Below, piece after piece: positions 1 through 7,410 of a DNA stretch of 64,000 nt. The stretch covers positions 558,001 to 622,000 of the forward strand of contig NZ_CP076545.1 in assembly GCF_018889955.1 (NCBI RefSeq). The letters are read 5' to 3'. Below the pieces are notes generated by a model that was not told where the DNA came from, searched no databases, and saw nothing but the letters and a program-made list of their open reading frames with translations. The position numbers and the translations under genes were made by a program. Source of the stretch: Collinsella sp. zg1085 (GTDB lineage: Bacteria; Actinomycetota; Coriobacteriia; Coriobacteriales; Coriobacteriaceae). Numbering within the stretch: the first letter of the stretch is position 1; each line of letters begins with the position of its first letter.

Positions 1-515
1 TCCTTGACCTGACGCTTCCAGGCACTGATGGACAGTTTATCTGCCGTGAACTGCGTGAACAGAGTCAGATTCCTTTGATTGTACTTACGAGTCGGGTAAC
101 AGAAATTGATGAAGTTATGAGCATGAATCTTGGTGCTGATGACTTTATCGCTAAGCCATATAGCACGCGTGTTTTGGTGGCGCGTATTCAGGCACTTTTG
201 CGCCGGAGCGCCAGCGTAGAGCCGATGTTGGTAAGTCATAAGGGCGTACAGCTCGACCCGGCTCGTTCACTGGCTCTTGCGGGCGATAAACAAGTTGAAC
301 TCACTAAAAACGAGATGCGTATACTGTCGCTTCTTATCTCTCGAGCAGGCACGATTGTCGCGCGTGAAACCATCATGCGTGACCTGTGGGATTCTGAGGC
401 CTTTATTGACGACAACACATTAACCGTTAATGTGAACCGTCTGCGGGCAACACTCGAGAAAATCGGTGTGGTTGATTATCTTACAACGCATCGTGGGCGC
501 GGCTATTCGGTGTAG
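1..515 (+). CDS. OmpR/PhoB-family response regulator, 5' end outside window
   Basis: This is the C-terminal part of a two-component response regulator; the reading frame is open from base 3. The LDLTLPG stretch at the window start contains the probable phospho-acceptor Asp (codon 6-8). It is followed by the switch Thr/Ser region (IVLTSR) and the conserved Lys of AKPY. The rest is a winged-helix DNA-binding domain ending in the usual GRGYSV. The partner histidine kinase begins 3 bases after the stop, so the two genes form one operon. The pairing with a short-input kinase suggests cell-envelope or antimicrobial-peptide sensing of the BceR type. No BceAB-type transporter lies downstream, so any such genes would have to be upstream, outside the window. 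Confidence 0.93.
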   Translation, partial: LDLTLPGTDGQFICRELREQSQIPLIVLTSRVTEIDEVMSMNLGADDFIAKPYSTRVLVARIQALLRRSASVEPMLVSHKGVQLDPARSLALAGDKQVELTKNEMRILSLLISRAGTIVARETIMRDLWDSEAFIDDNTLTVNVNRLRATLEKIGVVDYLTTHRGRGYSV

Positions 516-518
516 AAC

Positions 519-1616
519 ATGAATATACGACAATATGTAGTGGCTCGTATGCCATATATATTCATTGAGCTTGGTATGCTGGTAATCGTATTCTGTGTAT
601 TACAAGCAGTTGTGGTGTCCCGAGCAGTGGTGTATCTAATTATTGGTTTGCAGCTCGTTGGGGAAGTGCTTATTCTTGTATGGGATTATGCACGTCTACA
701 TAGTTTTTATGCGTCGCTTGAGCACCTTATTCGTGAGAAAGGGGAGACGCGCTGGGTGGCAGATTTGCTTGAACGCCCTTTCTTTTTGGAAGGTCAGCTC
801 ACCTACGATGCGTTGTATGAACTCGCAAAGATTAGCAACGATGAGATTGCAGCGAGTCAACGGCAGCTCAAAGACTATCGAGAATTTATTGAAACCTGGG
901 TACACGAGGCAAAAAGTCCTTTGGCTGCAGGGAATTTATCACTCGAAAATATGCAGGATTTGCTCATTTGTGCTGATATGTCTGAGCAAGAAAGAACACA
1001 AGCCTTATCCAAGCTTGATGCCCTAAGTTCGAGCTTGTCACGCACTGAAGATTATATTGAGCAAGCGCTTTTTTATGCACGTTCTGAGTCGCTTGATCGT
1101 GATTATTTAATTCGTTCATATAACTTGCGCGATATTGTGAGCGACGCTATTCGTGCTAAGGCGCAGGTATTGATTGCGGCGCATATTACTCCTGAACTGG
1201 GAAACCTTAGTTTCAAAGTATTTACCGATGCAAAATGGATGAATTTTATTTTGGGCCAGATTATTCAAAATAGTGCTCAGTATGCGGCGCGTCCGCAGGG
1301 AGGGCGTCTATACTGTGATGCTCAATTATGTGAGGCAGGCACTGCGCGTGAGCGCATTGAGCTTTGTGTGGCAGATAATGGTCGCGGTGTGAGCGCATCT
1401 GAGCTCGCGCGCGTGTTTGATAAGGGTTTTACTGGGGCTTTGGGTCGCACACATGCACAATCAACAGGTATTGGGCTCTATTTGGTTGCACAACTTTGCG
1501 CAAAAATGGGTGTGTCGCTACGGGCAGAATCGGAGCTTGGGAAAGGGTTTTCGGTTTATTTAAGCTTTTCTACTAATCAGTTTCATTATTTTGAATCTGA
1601 ATCGCAAGACGCATAA
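519..1616 (+). CDS. sensor histidine kinase, small-input (BceS-like)
   Basis: This 365-residue membrane kinase autophosphorylates and passes phosphate to the regulator encoded 3 bases upstream. Two closely spaced transmembrane helices (about residues 12-33 and 36-57) with almost no extracellular loop match the intramembrane-sensing architecture. The H-box is WVHEAKSP with the phosphorylated His near residue 129. An N-box (QNSAQYA), G1 (DNGRGV) and G2 (GIGLYLV) build the ATPase domain. Members with this layout commonly sense bacitracin-like or cationic peptide stress through an ABC transporter, but no such transporter is visible here. The kinase assignment is firm; the stimulus is inferred. 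Confidence 0.9.
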   Translation: MNIRQYVVARMPYIFIELGMLVIVFCVLQAVVVSRAVVYLIIGLQLVGEVLILVWDYARLHSFYASLEHLIREKGETRWVADLLERPFFLEGQLTYDALYELAKISNDEIAASQRQLKDYREFIETWVHEAKSPLAAGNLSLENMQDLLICADMSEQERTQALSKLDALSSSLSRTEDYIEQALFYARSESLDRDYLIRSYNLRDIVSDAIRAKAQVLIAAHITPELGNLSFKVFTDAKWMNFILGQIIQNSAQYAARPQGGRLYCDAQLCEAGTARERIELCVADNGRGVSASELARVFDKGFTGALGRTHAQSTGIGLYLVAQLCAKMGVSLRAESELGKGFSVYLSFSTNQFHYFESESQDA

Positions 1617-1670
1617 AAAAGTATCTGCCTATCTAGCTCTTGTTAGTAGGCAAAACCTCATGTGAGCGAG

Positions 1671-1708
1671 GCGAGACCGTCTTAGAACGCTTGTTGAGAC
1701 AGTCTCGC
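1671..1708. terminator. hairpin between convergent genes
   Basis: GCGAGACCGTCT (1671-1682) pairs with AGACAGTCTCGC (1697-1708) with one mismatch. It lies between the kinase gene and the convergent DeoR gene, as expected of a bidirectional terminator. The following T tract is weak, so the call is moderate. Confidence 0.5.
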
Positions 1709-1804
1709 TTGTAGGTGGTCTTGCTATGTATGGCTGCTAGGTGCTGTGGTTTGCTCGTGGCTTGCCTTTGCATAGCAGGTAAAACGCATAGATTGAGCTT
1801 AGCG

Positions 1805-2605
1805 TTAGACCTTCTGCTGGTCGATAACTATCAACTCCGGTGACTTATGCGTATATGAAAGCATGTCGGCAAGGGCATCATCAGGGTCGGTTTCGGTAAT
1901 CAAAACGTCAAAATCAGCGGGATGTGCAAATTGATAGAAGCTTGTTTTGCCAACCTTGCTTGAGTCCATGAGCATAAAGCGTTGACGGGCATTTTGTGCA
2001 TAACGATGCTTGATGCTTACACTAAAGTCATGCTCAACAGTAAAGCCTCGATCAAGGTCAAAGCCATCGGTACTAATAAAGGCTTTATCGGCATAGAGCT
2101 TACTCATGGTTTCTAGTGTGAGTGAGCCAGCCGAATAGAGATGACCTTTTTGCAGCATGCCGCCCAATAGAACAACCTGCGCAAAGGGGAGATTATAACT
2201 AATATAGTTGGCAATGGCTAAGTCACCCGTAATCACCGTTAGGTCTTTTTTCTGAGAGAGCTGCTGCACAAAATAGAAGTTTGTAGTACCGATATCGCAA
2301 ATAATAACGTCGCCATCAGAAACATATTCTGCGGCTTTGCGGCCAATAAGTAACTTTGCATCAGTGTTAAAACAAGCACGCTCTTCGGGGTAGGAGACCG
2401 CCATAGAACGCCCCAATGAAACCGCCCCACCTCTAATGCGGCGTACGCGCCCGCTCTGCTCGAGGTCAATGAGGTCATGACGCACGGTTACTTCAGACAC
2501 GTTATAGCGTGAAACAACATCAGTAATTGAGATGCTCGGGTGTTCGCTGAGCCATTCCATAATGAACCTTTGGCGCTCAATAGCAGCAAGTTTAGTGCGG
2601 GGCAT
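1805..2605 (-). CDS. DeoR-family transcriptional regulator
   Basis: This 266-residue regulator has an N-terminal DeoR helix-turn-helix (about residues 6-60, including VSEVTVRHDLIDLE) and the RRIRGGAV hinge. The C-terminal DeoRC sugar-phosphate-sensing domain has the characteristic DIGTT and STDGFD segments. It is transcribed away from the aldolase/PTS operon that starts at 2831, the usual arrangement for a repressor relieved by a phosphorylated sugar from its target pathway. The start is ATG at 2605, preceded on the minus strand by a GAGGGAGGT ribosome site. The effector is unknown. Confidence 0.92.
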   Translation of the reverse strand: MPRTKLAAIERQRFIMEWLSEHPSISITDVVSRYNVSEVTVRHDLIDLEQSGRVRRIRGGAVSLGRSMAVSYPEERACFNTDAKLLIGRKAAEYVSDGDVIICDIGTTNFYFVQQLSQKKDLTVITGDLAIANYISYNLPFAQVVLLGGMLQKGHLYSAGSLTLETMSKLYADKAFISTDGFDLDRGFTVEHDFSVSIKHRYAQNARQRFMLMDSSKVGKTSFYQFAHPADFDVLITETDPDDALADMLSYTHKSPELIVIDQQKV

Positions 2606-2646
2606 AATACCTCCCTCGGGTTAGCTACGCAGCATCACCATGCGTA

Positions 2647-2796
2647 GAAAATAATTTATGAAAAAAAGTATAGCGTTTTTTCCAATAATAATATGTATAT
2701 TATATGAAGATACAGCTAACGAGTTAAAGAAACCGAAGTTAAGACCGAATGCTTTTTAATCGCCCCCTTTTCAAAACTTCTGAAATAATTTATAAA
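2647..2796. promoter_or_regulatory. AT-rich divergent control region with repeated GAAATAATTTAT motif
   Basis: GAAAATAATTTATGAA (2647-2662) and GAAATAATTTATAAA (2782-2796) are near-identical direct copies flanking an AT-rich segment (TATATGAAGATAC). They sit between the divergent DeoR gene and the aldolase-PTS operon, so they are candidate operators. DeoR proteins often bind separated repeats. This is inference from position and sequence only. Confidence 0.4.
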
Positions 2797-2830
2797 CAAA
2801 ATGAATCTACTCACAGCTCAAGGAGGTTGT

Positions 2831-3535
2831 ATGTCAATCAAAGTATTTGCCGATGGCGCACAGCTAGAAGGTATGCTCGACATGTATCGCGGAGGTGATG
2901 TGCAGGGCTTCACAACCAATCCGTCATTGATGAAAGCAGGCGGTGTAGTTGACTATCGTGCATTTGCTCATACCGTGCTTGAGAACATTCAAGAACTTCC
3001 AGTTTCTTTTGAGGTATTTGCCGATGACTTGGAGACGATGGAAGCGGAAGCGCGCGAGATTGCTACTTGGGCAGATAACGTGTATGTCAAAATTCCGGCT
3101 ATGACAACCGATGGCACATCCACATCAGAGCTTGTTGCTAAGCTTTCTGGCGACGGCGTTAAAGTAAACGTTACTACGCTATTTACTGTTGAACAAAACC
3201 ATGAGTTTATTGATGCAGTCGATGCAAATACGCCTTCTATTATTTCTATTTTTGCAGGGCGCATTGCTGATACGGGAGTAGACCCGCTTCCTATTATGGA
3301 AGACGCTATTGCTTATGCTGCTAATAAGCCTGCCTGTGAAATTTTGTGGGCAAGCACCCGTGAACTTTTGAATATTTATCAGGCTGAGAAGATTGGTTGT
3401 CATATTATTACGGTGCCCAATTCAATTCTCAAAAAGCGCAAGAACGTAGGTATGGATTTACTTGAATATTCGCGCGAGACCGTTCAGGGCTTTGCCCGCG
3501 ATATTCAAGCGCTTGGCTTTACCATCTTGCCGTAA
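2831..3535 (+). CDS. transaldolase-family aldolase of a PTS operon
   Basis: This 234-residue class I aldolase belongs to the transaldolase/fructose-6-phosphate aldolase family. The start is ATG 2831, because AGGAGG lies at 2821-2826; an upstream in-frame ATG at 2801 has no ribosome site. Recognisable features are the family-like GFTTNPSLM near the N-terminus and NVYVKIPAMT with the Schiff-base Lys. It is the first gene of the operon and is followed 9 bases later by a PTS IIA gene. It therefore probably cleaves or transfers a ketose phosphate derived from the sugar imported by the Ula-type PTS. The exact substrate is not evident. Confidence 0.85.
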   Translation: MSIKVFADGAQLEGMLDMYRGGDVQGFTTNPSLMKAGGVVDYRAFAHTVLENIQELPVSFEVFADDLETMEAEAREIATWADNVYVKIPAMTTDGTSTSELVAKLSGDGVKVNVTTLFTVEQNHEFIDAVDANTPSIISIFAGRIADTGVDPLPIMEDAIAYAANKPACEILWASTRELLNIYQAEKIGCHIITVPNSILKKRKNVGMDLLEYSRETVQGFARDIQALGFTILP

Positions 3536-3544
3536 GGAAGGCTT

Positions 3545-3997
3545 ATGATTATCGACCAGCTCACCCGTGATGTTGTGCATTGCCAGGCATCTGCCCATAC
3601 CTGGCAAGAAGCGGTTCGCATGGCCGGTCATTTGCTGGAGCGCGTGGGAGCTTGTGATGCGAGCTACACCGATGCGATGATTGCATCGGTTGAAACGTTT
3701 GGACCTTATATGGTGCTTGAAGAGGGTATTGCCATGCCGCACGCGCAGGCAAACAACAACGTTTCAAAGGCGGGCATTTGTGTGGTGACACTTGCCACGC
3801 CGGTAGCATTTGGTCATGAAGAGTTTGACCCGGTTCGTGTGTTGATTGGAATTTGCGCCCCTGACCCGCAGGCTCATCTTGCGGGTTTAGGGGAGCTGGC
3901 ACAGATGTTTGAGGACGAAGACGCTGTTAATAAACTCAGTAGCTGTACTACCGAAGATGAAATCTTGAATGTTATGGCAAGCTTTTTTGTTGCATAG
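3545..3997 (+). CDS. PTS IIA component, mannitol/ascorbate-type (UlaC/SgaA-like)
   Basis: This 150-residue cytoplasmic phosphocarrier passes phosphate from HPr to the IIB component. The active-site His is in EEGIAMPHAQANNN (about residue 60), typical of the PTS_EIIA_2 fold. It stands alone rather than being fused, and the matching IIB and IIC genes follow. It lies 9 bases after the aldolase gene. The family covers ascorbate, mannitol and fructose systems; the UlaA-like membrane component downstream makes an ascorbate-type (Sga/Ula) system most likely, although aldolase coupling suggests another pentitol or keto sugar is possible. Confidence 0.88.
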   Translation: MIIDQLTRDVVHCQASAHTWQEAVRMAGHLLERVGACDASYTDAMIASVETFGPYMVLEEGIAMPHAQANNNVSKAGICVVTLATPVAFGHEEFDPVRVLIGICAPDPQAHLAGLGELAQMFEDEDAVNKLSSCTTEDEILNVMASFFVA

Positions 3998-4059
3998 GCT
4001 TATTCTATAGCGAGCACATGGCTAGGTGCTCGCTGCATCTTTTGGTAAAGGAGATTACG

Positions 4060-4335
4060 ATGCACATTATTACGGTTTGTGGTAACGGAATTGGATCGAG
4101 TTTGATGCTCGCTGGCAAAATACAGGAGCTATGCGACGCAGAAGGTATTCAGGCAACCGTTGAGTCTATGGATTTGAATGCTGCTTCGTCGGCAAAGCCT
4201 GATTTGTTTATCACGGTAAAAGAGCTCGCAAGCCAGCTTTCGGGCAACGTTGTTATTGTTCGTAGCTATGTAAATGGCAAAAAGATTCGTGAGGATGCAC
4301 TTGAGGCTATCAAAGCAGCTGCAGCCGAAGTGTAA
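4060..4335 (+). CDS. PTS IIB component, ascorbate/lactose-type (UlaB/SgaB-like)
   Basis: This 91-residue IIB protein transfers phosphate from IIA to the incoming sugar. The start is ATG 4060 behind AAAGGAG (4047-4053); the in-frame ATG at 4018 lacks a ribosome site and would add 14 unlikely residues. The phospho-Cys is in the N-terminal loop VCGNGIGSSLML, the classic P-loop-like signature of PTS_IIB. It lies between the IIA gene and the UlaA-like IIC gene, but is separated from IIC by 332 bases that contain hairpins. Confidence 0.88.
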   Translation: MHIITVCGNGIGSSLMLAGKIQELCDAEGIQATVESMDLNAASSAKPDLFITVKELASQLSGNVVIVRSYVNGKKIREDALEAIKAAAAEV

Positions 4336-4354
4336 GTAATTTTGTACGTCTTTT

Positions 4355-4371
4355 GCCTGCTGTGAGCAGGC
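4355..4371 (+). terminator. short hairpin after PTS IIB
   Basis: GCCTGC (4355-4360) and GCAGGC (4366-4371) form a 6-bp stem with loop TGTGA. No strong T tract follows, so it may be a weak terminator or an mRNA-stabilising structure within the operon. Confidence 0.35.
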
Positions 4372-4450
4372 AATGAGCGTTATTTTGTGTGCGCTAGCTT
4401 GGTGTAATTATCCACGGGCTTTGGAGTTTCGGTTGATGAGTCTCTGAAGA

Positions 4451-4499
4451 TAAAAGCTGTCGAGTAGTTTTCAAATAAATGCTTATCTGACAGCTTTTA
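4451..4499 (+). promoter_or_regulatory. 11-bp inverted repeat in IIB-IIC gap
   Basis: TAAAAGCTGTC (4451-4461) and GACAGCTTTTA (4489-4499) are perfect inverted copies 27 bases apart. The position between IIB and IIC suggests an operator or an RNA structure that sets the IIC level. Confidence 0.4.
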
Positions 4500-4580
4500 A
4501 CGTGGATGTAGCTCATATATTTGGCTTATTACAAGAGTTTTATTTTAGTAGTATTTTGCAGTCGTTTCTGAGCACAACAT

Positions 4581-4607
4581 GTCCAAGGCATATATGAAGC
4601 CTTGGAC
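4581..4607 (+). promoter_or_regulatory. 9-bp perfect hairpin upstream of PTS IIC
   Basis: GTCCAAGGC (4581-4589) pairs perfectly with GCCTTGGAC (4599-4607) around a 9-base AT-rich loop, about 60 bases before the IIC start. There is no T tract, so it is not a typical terminator. A processing or stability element is plausible. Apart from the three hairpins listed for 4336-4667, nothing else was seen in this gap. Confidence 0.4.
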
Positions 4608-4667
4608 AGCTTGCGGTGTGTTGTTAAAACGTGTCAGGTGACACACGGTATGAAAGGGGCTGAACTG

Positions 4668-6059
4668 ATGGACGTTGTAATGCCCGTTCTTGAGTTCTTC
4701 CAGTCAATTTTGACTCAACCGGCATGGATTATGGGTCTTTTCTCGCTTGTAGGTTTGGTTGCGCTGCGCCGTCCTGCTCATAAGGTGCTGACCGGTACGC
4801 TAAAGCCAATTCTGGGCTATCTCATGCTCAGCGCCGGTGCTAACGTGATTTCGGGAAACCTAGCACCACTGGGTACCTTTATTGAGACTGGTTTTCACAT
4901 CACAGGCGTGGTGCCTAACAACGAAGTCGTGGTTTCTATGGCTCAAAACATTTTGGGCGTACAGACCATGGTCATTTTGATTTTGGGCTATGCGGTCAAT
5001 ATTATTGTCGCGCGTTTTACTAAGTATAAGTACATCTTCTTAACCGGACATCACAGTATGTTTATGGCATGTCTGTTTTCAGCGGTGCTCCAGGCCTCAG
5101 GCTTTGAAGGCGTTCAACTGTGCGTGCTGGGCGGTATGTTCTTGGGTTTGATTAGTGCTATTTTGCCAGCTATTGGGCAGCGCTATACCGATCAGTTAAC
5201 TGATAATGATGGTATTGCAATGGGACACTTTGGCTCGTTAGCGTATTATATTTCGGCTGCTGTTGGCTCTTTGTTCAAGAAAGAGGCTGAGACTAACAAC
5301 ACTGAAAAGATTGAGATGCCCGAGCAGCTTTCCTTCCTGCGCGACACTACCATTTCTACGGCTCTAACCATGGCGTTTTTCTACGTTTTGACCGTAATTG
5401 CCGCCTATATTGCCGACCCACAGGTGGTTCAGGGTCTAGCAGGCGAATCAAACGTGATTGTATATGCGCTGACCTGTGCTTTCTCTTTTGCAGTTGGTGT
5501 TACCGTGGTATACAACGGTGTCCGCATGATTTTGGGCGATTTGGTGCCGGCGTTCCAAGGTATTTCAAACAAGCTTATTCCGGGCGCTATTCCGGCGGTG
5601 GACTGTGCGGTATTTTTCCCTTATGCACCTACGGCGGTCATCATTGGCTTTGTGGCTTCTTTTATTGGTGGCGTTGTAGGTATGTTTATTGTGGGTGCTA
5701 CCATGGGAATCTTTATTATTCCTGGTATGGTTCCTCACTTTTTCTGCGGCGCTACTGCAGGTCTTTACGGTAATGCAACGGGTGGTCGTAAAGGCGCTAT
5801 GCTGGGCGCCTTTGTTAATGGCTTGCTGATTACCTTTGCGCCAGCATTGTTGCTGCCGGTGCTTGATGTCTTTGGTTTTAGAAACACCACCTTTGGCGAT
5901 TTTGACTTTGGCGTGGTGGGCATTGTATTGGGTCGTGTGTCTGAGTTCTTGGGACACGGCGGCGTATATGGTTTGCTTGCCTTACTGGTGTTGGTGGTTC
6001 TAGTGCCAAACTTCGTGCAAACTAAGGGTAGTGTAATCAATCATATCGACGAAGAGTAG
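4668..6059 (+). CDS. PTS IIC component, UlaA/SgaT family
   Basis: This 463-residue integral membrane permease of the ascorbate-type PTS is the sugar-translocating subunit. The start is ATG 4668 with AAAGGGG (4653-4659) at good spacing; an upstream ATG at 4650 and the longer open frame lack a ribosome site. There are about ten hydrophobic segments, with UlaA-like TGHHSMFM and a Gly-rich PFF/HFFCG region. No IIA or IIB domain is fused. It is the last gene of the aldolase-PTS operon; a repeat-rich non-coding stretch follows. The substrate class (ascorbate or a related acid or pentose) is inferred from the family. Confidence 0.88.
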   Translation: MDVVMPVLEFFQSILTQPAWIMGLFSLVGLVALRRPAHKVLTGTLKPILGYLMLSAGANVISGNLAPLGTFIETGFHITGVVPNNEVVVSMAQNILGVQTMVILILGYAVNIIVARFTKYKYIFLTGHHSMFMACLFSAVLQASGFEGVQLCVLGGMFLGLISAILPAIGQRYTDQLTDNDGIAMGHFGSLAYYISAAVGSLFKKEAETNNTEKIEMPEQLSFLRDTTISTALTMAFFYVLTVIAAYIADPQVVQGLAGESNVIVYALTCAFSFAVGVTVVYNGVRMILGDLVPAFQGISNKLIPGAIPAVDCAVFFPYAPTAVIIGFVASFIGGVVGMFIVGATMGIFIIPGMVPHFFCGATAGLYGNATGGRKGAMLGAFVNGLLITFAPALLLPVLDVFGFRNTTFGDFDFGVVGIVLGRVSEFLGHGGVYGLLALLVLVVLVPNFVQTKGSVINHIDEE

Positions 6060-6141
6060 GGGATGCGCCGCCGCCCGTTTCCTAGAGGCGGAGCGTGGGG
6101 CGAGCTGTTGTGGCAGCCTTGATTTCGCGCACGTTCAATTG

Positions 6142-6308
6142 GCGGCAGAGGCTTTTCACATCATCTGAGTTGGACGAATGGTACGTAAGCTTGCTACGTG
6201 ACGCAGTACTTTCACTTCAACCAGATTTGACAAGTGATTTGTAAGCTTACGGGGTGGCATAGTACTTTCACCTCGCCTTAGTTTGACGAGTGATTTGCAA
6301 GTGTATTG
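6142..6308. repeat. degenerate ~57-bp tandem repeat array
   Basis: Units begin at 6170, 6227 and 6283 (periods 57 and 56). Each has TTGAC(A/G)AGTGATTTG-like starts, then GGTGGCATAG, then a CTTTTCAC-like word. A partial unit precedes them. Reverse-complement copies occur at 36362-36520. No coding capacity is apparent. Confidence 0.7.
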
Positions 6309-6373
6309 GGTGGCATAGTCTTTTCACGGGAACTGCGCTACGCGAAAGTTCCCTTAGAAAAGCTATGCCACCC
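6309..6373 (-). repeat. 65-bp palindromic element, copy 1
   Basis: The ends GGTGGCATAG and CTATGCCACC are inverted repeats, with further partial symmetry inside (GGGAACT / AGTTCCC-type words). The reverse complement of this copy is base-for-base identical to 36316-36380, about 30 kb away. That identity points to recent duplication, gene conversion or strong constraint. Confidence 0.8.
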
Positions 6374-6452
6374 TTATGCTGTGACTCAACTTACTTTAGC
6401 TTGTGGGTTAGTTTACTTCCTCTGTAGATTGCTTTTCACTTCATCTCAATTA

Positions 6453-6512
6453 GACGAGTGATTGTGCTCTCCGGATGTGCTGCTCAGAATTCTCCGAACC
6501 CAATCGTTCGTC
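6453..6512 (-). repeat. hairpin repeat family, copy 1
   Basis: The reverse complement matches the hairpin elements at 35938-35999 and 36201-36265, sharing loop words TTCGGAGAATT and AGCACAT. The outer arms GACGAGTGATTG (6453-6464) and CAATCGTTCGTC (6501-6512) pair with two positions that would be G-U in RNA. The arms differ from the other copies but stay complementary. Confidence 0.7.
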
Positions 6513-6596
6513 CTCTTCTTAGAGTAAATGCCAAATGCACATAAGTCACCCATCTCACCCCACACCCCGCCATGCACAACTAGCTTGGAATAGCTG

Positions 6597-6762
6597 TTTT
6601 GACAGAAACGGGCAATTTGGCAGCAAATTCTGACAAAAACAGGCAATATGGTAATAAACCCCCTATGGCCGGAAAATCAGCAACACATCTACCTGCAGGT
6701 TTACAAAACAACGAATAACCCACAGGGGTTCTACACTGCCAAATTGCCCATTTCTGTCAAAA
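6597..6762 (+). repeat. 166-bp intergenic element, copy 1
   Basis: It begins TTTTGACAGAAACGGGCAAT and ends with the inverted form of the same word (6736-6762). A second, diverged tandem copy of the terminal word lies at 6628-6652. The centre holds a CTACCTGCAGG word and AACCC/GGGTT-type arms. The reverse complement aligns end to end, without length change, with 35640-35805. No transposase gene or long ORF is inside. Confidence 0.82.
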
Positions 6763-6900
6763 AGGCTTGGATTACACTACTGCCTTTGGAAAGCAGGGTA
6801 GGGAATAACACGTAATCATCGACTGCGGACGGCGCGACTTATGACATATGTCGCATCAATCTTGCTTGAAAAGTACTTAACTCAGTTTCTGTGCAATATC

Positions 6901-7073
6901 TCACATCTGTCGTTTTGGCAAAAATGACGAAAAAGTACTCTATATAACCCAGCGGGTTGATATTTAATTAGTAAAGCTGCAGGTAGATGAGCTGAAAATA
7001 GGTTAACATCTGTCTCTTTACGTCAAACTCGTCAAAAATGACAGTCTTTTGCGTCAAATTAGTCATTTTTGCC
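6901..7073 (+). repeat. 173-bp intergenic element, copy 1
   Basis: It aligns without gaps with 35421-35593 in the same orientation. Inverted ends are GGCAAAAATGAC near the left end and GTCATTTTTGCC at the right end. The core AACCCAGCGGGTT followed by GCAGGTAGATGA resembles the core of the 166-bp element, so both probably belong to one superfamily. No ORF is inside. Confidence 0.82.
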
Positions 7074-7100
7074 ATCGCGCAGGTCAGAGGGGTAATCTGA

Positions 7101-7190
7101 GCGTCAAACTCGTCAGTTTTGCCAACATGCAGGCCAGGAGTATTACACAGACATCAGACCTGTAGCTTTTGCAAAAACGACAGGGGTAGT
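7101..7190 (+). repeat. degenerate third copy of the terminal-word element
   Basis: It starts with GTCAAACTCGTCAGTTTTGC, the same word type found in the 173-bp element, and ends near TTTTGCAAAAACGAC. The middle carries GCAGGCC and GACCTGT arms. It lacks the full core and looks like a shortened or decayed member. Confidence 0.5.
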
Positions 7191-7320
7191 TTATTGATGC
7201 TCATTTGCACCTACACTGGTCCTCGAACCTTCATTCACTAAGTACAAGATGCTAACTGAGTTATCCAAATCCCGTCGCGTAAAGTCTGTATCAACCTGTA
7301 ACCGCTATGCTGTTAACATC

Positions 7321-7410
7321 TTACTCGCAACAATCTGCTTGCAACAATTCTTGTGGTAAGCCTTTGCTCGTAATGAATTCGCCCGCAACAAATCAGCTCG
7401 TAACAACTCT
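7321..7410. repeat. degenerate ~15-bp tandem repeat
   Basis: Successive units contain CTCGCAACAAT, CTTGCAACAAT, CTCGTAATGAA, CCCGCAACAAA and CTCGTAACAAC, mostly at 15-base spacing. The array runs up to the stop codon of the TIM-barrel gene, which is on the opposite strand, so it lies immediately downstream of that gene. Confidence 0.6.

Larger units (their letters stand above)
6060..7408. other. gene-free repeat mosaic A
   Basis: No convincing protein-coding gene lies in these 1.35 kb; the short frames present have no ribosome sites. The region is built from several repeat types annotated separately below. They are a ~57-bp tandem unit, a 65-bp palindrome, a covarying hairpin, a 166-bp element, a 173-bp element, a degenerate third element and a ~15-bp degenerate repeat. 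Most reappear in inverted order at 35421-36520. A CG-rich imperfect hairpin (CCGCC/GGCGG, about 6070-6092) just after the PTS IIC stop may terminate that operon. Confidence 0.75.

Noticed and set aside
6446-6646. 66-codon ORF in mosaic A and similar short frames in mosaic B
   Set aside because: They run through repeat elements and have no ribosome sites.
6142-7073. Repeat mosaic as a CRISPR array
   Set aside because: Units are about 57 bp with no unique spacers of regular length, and no cas genes are present.
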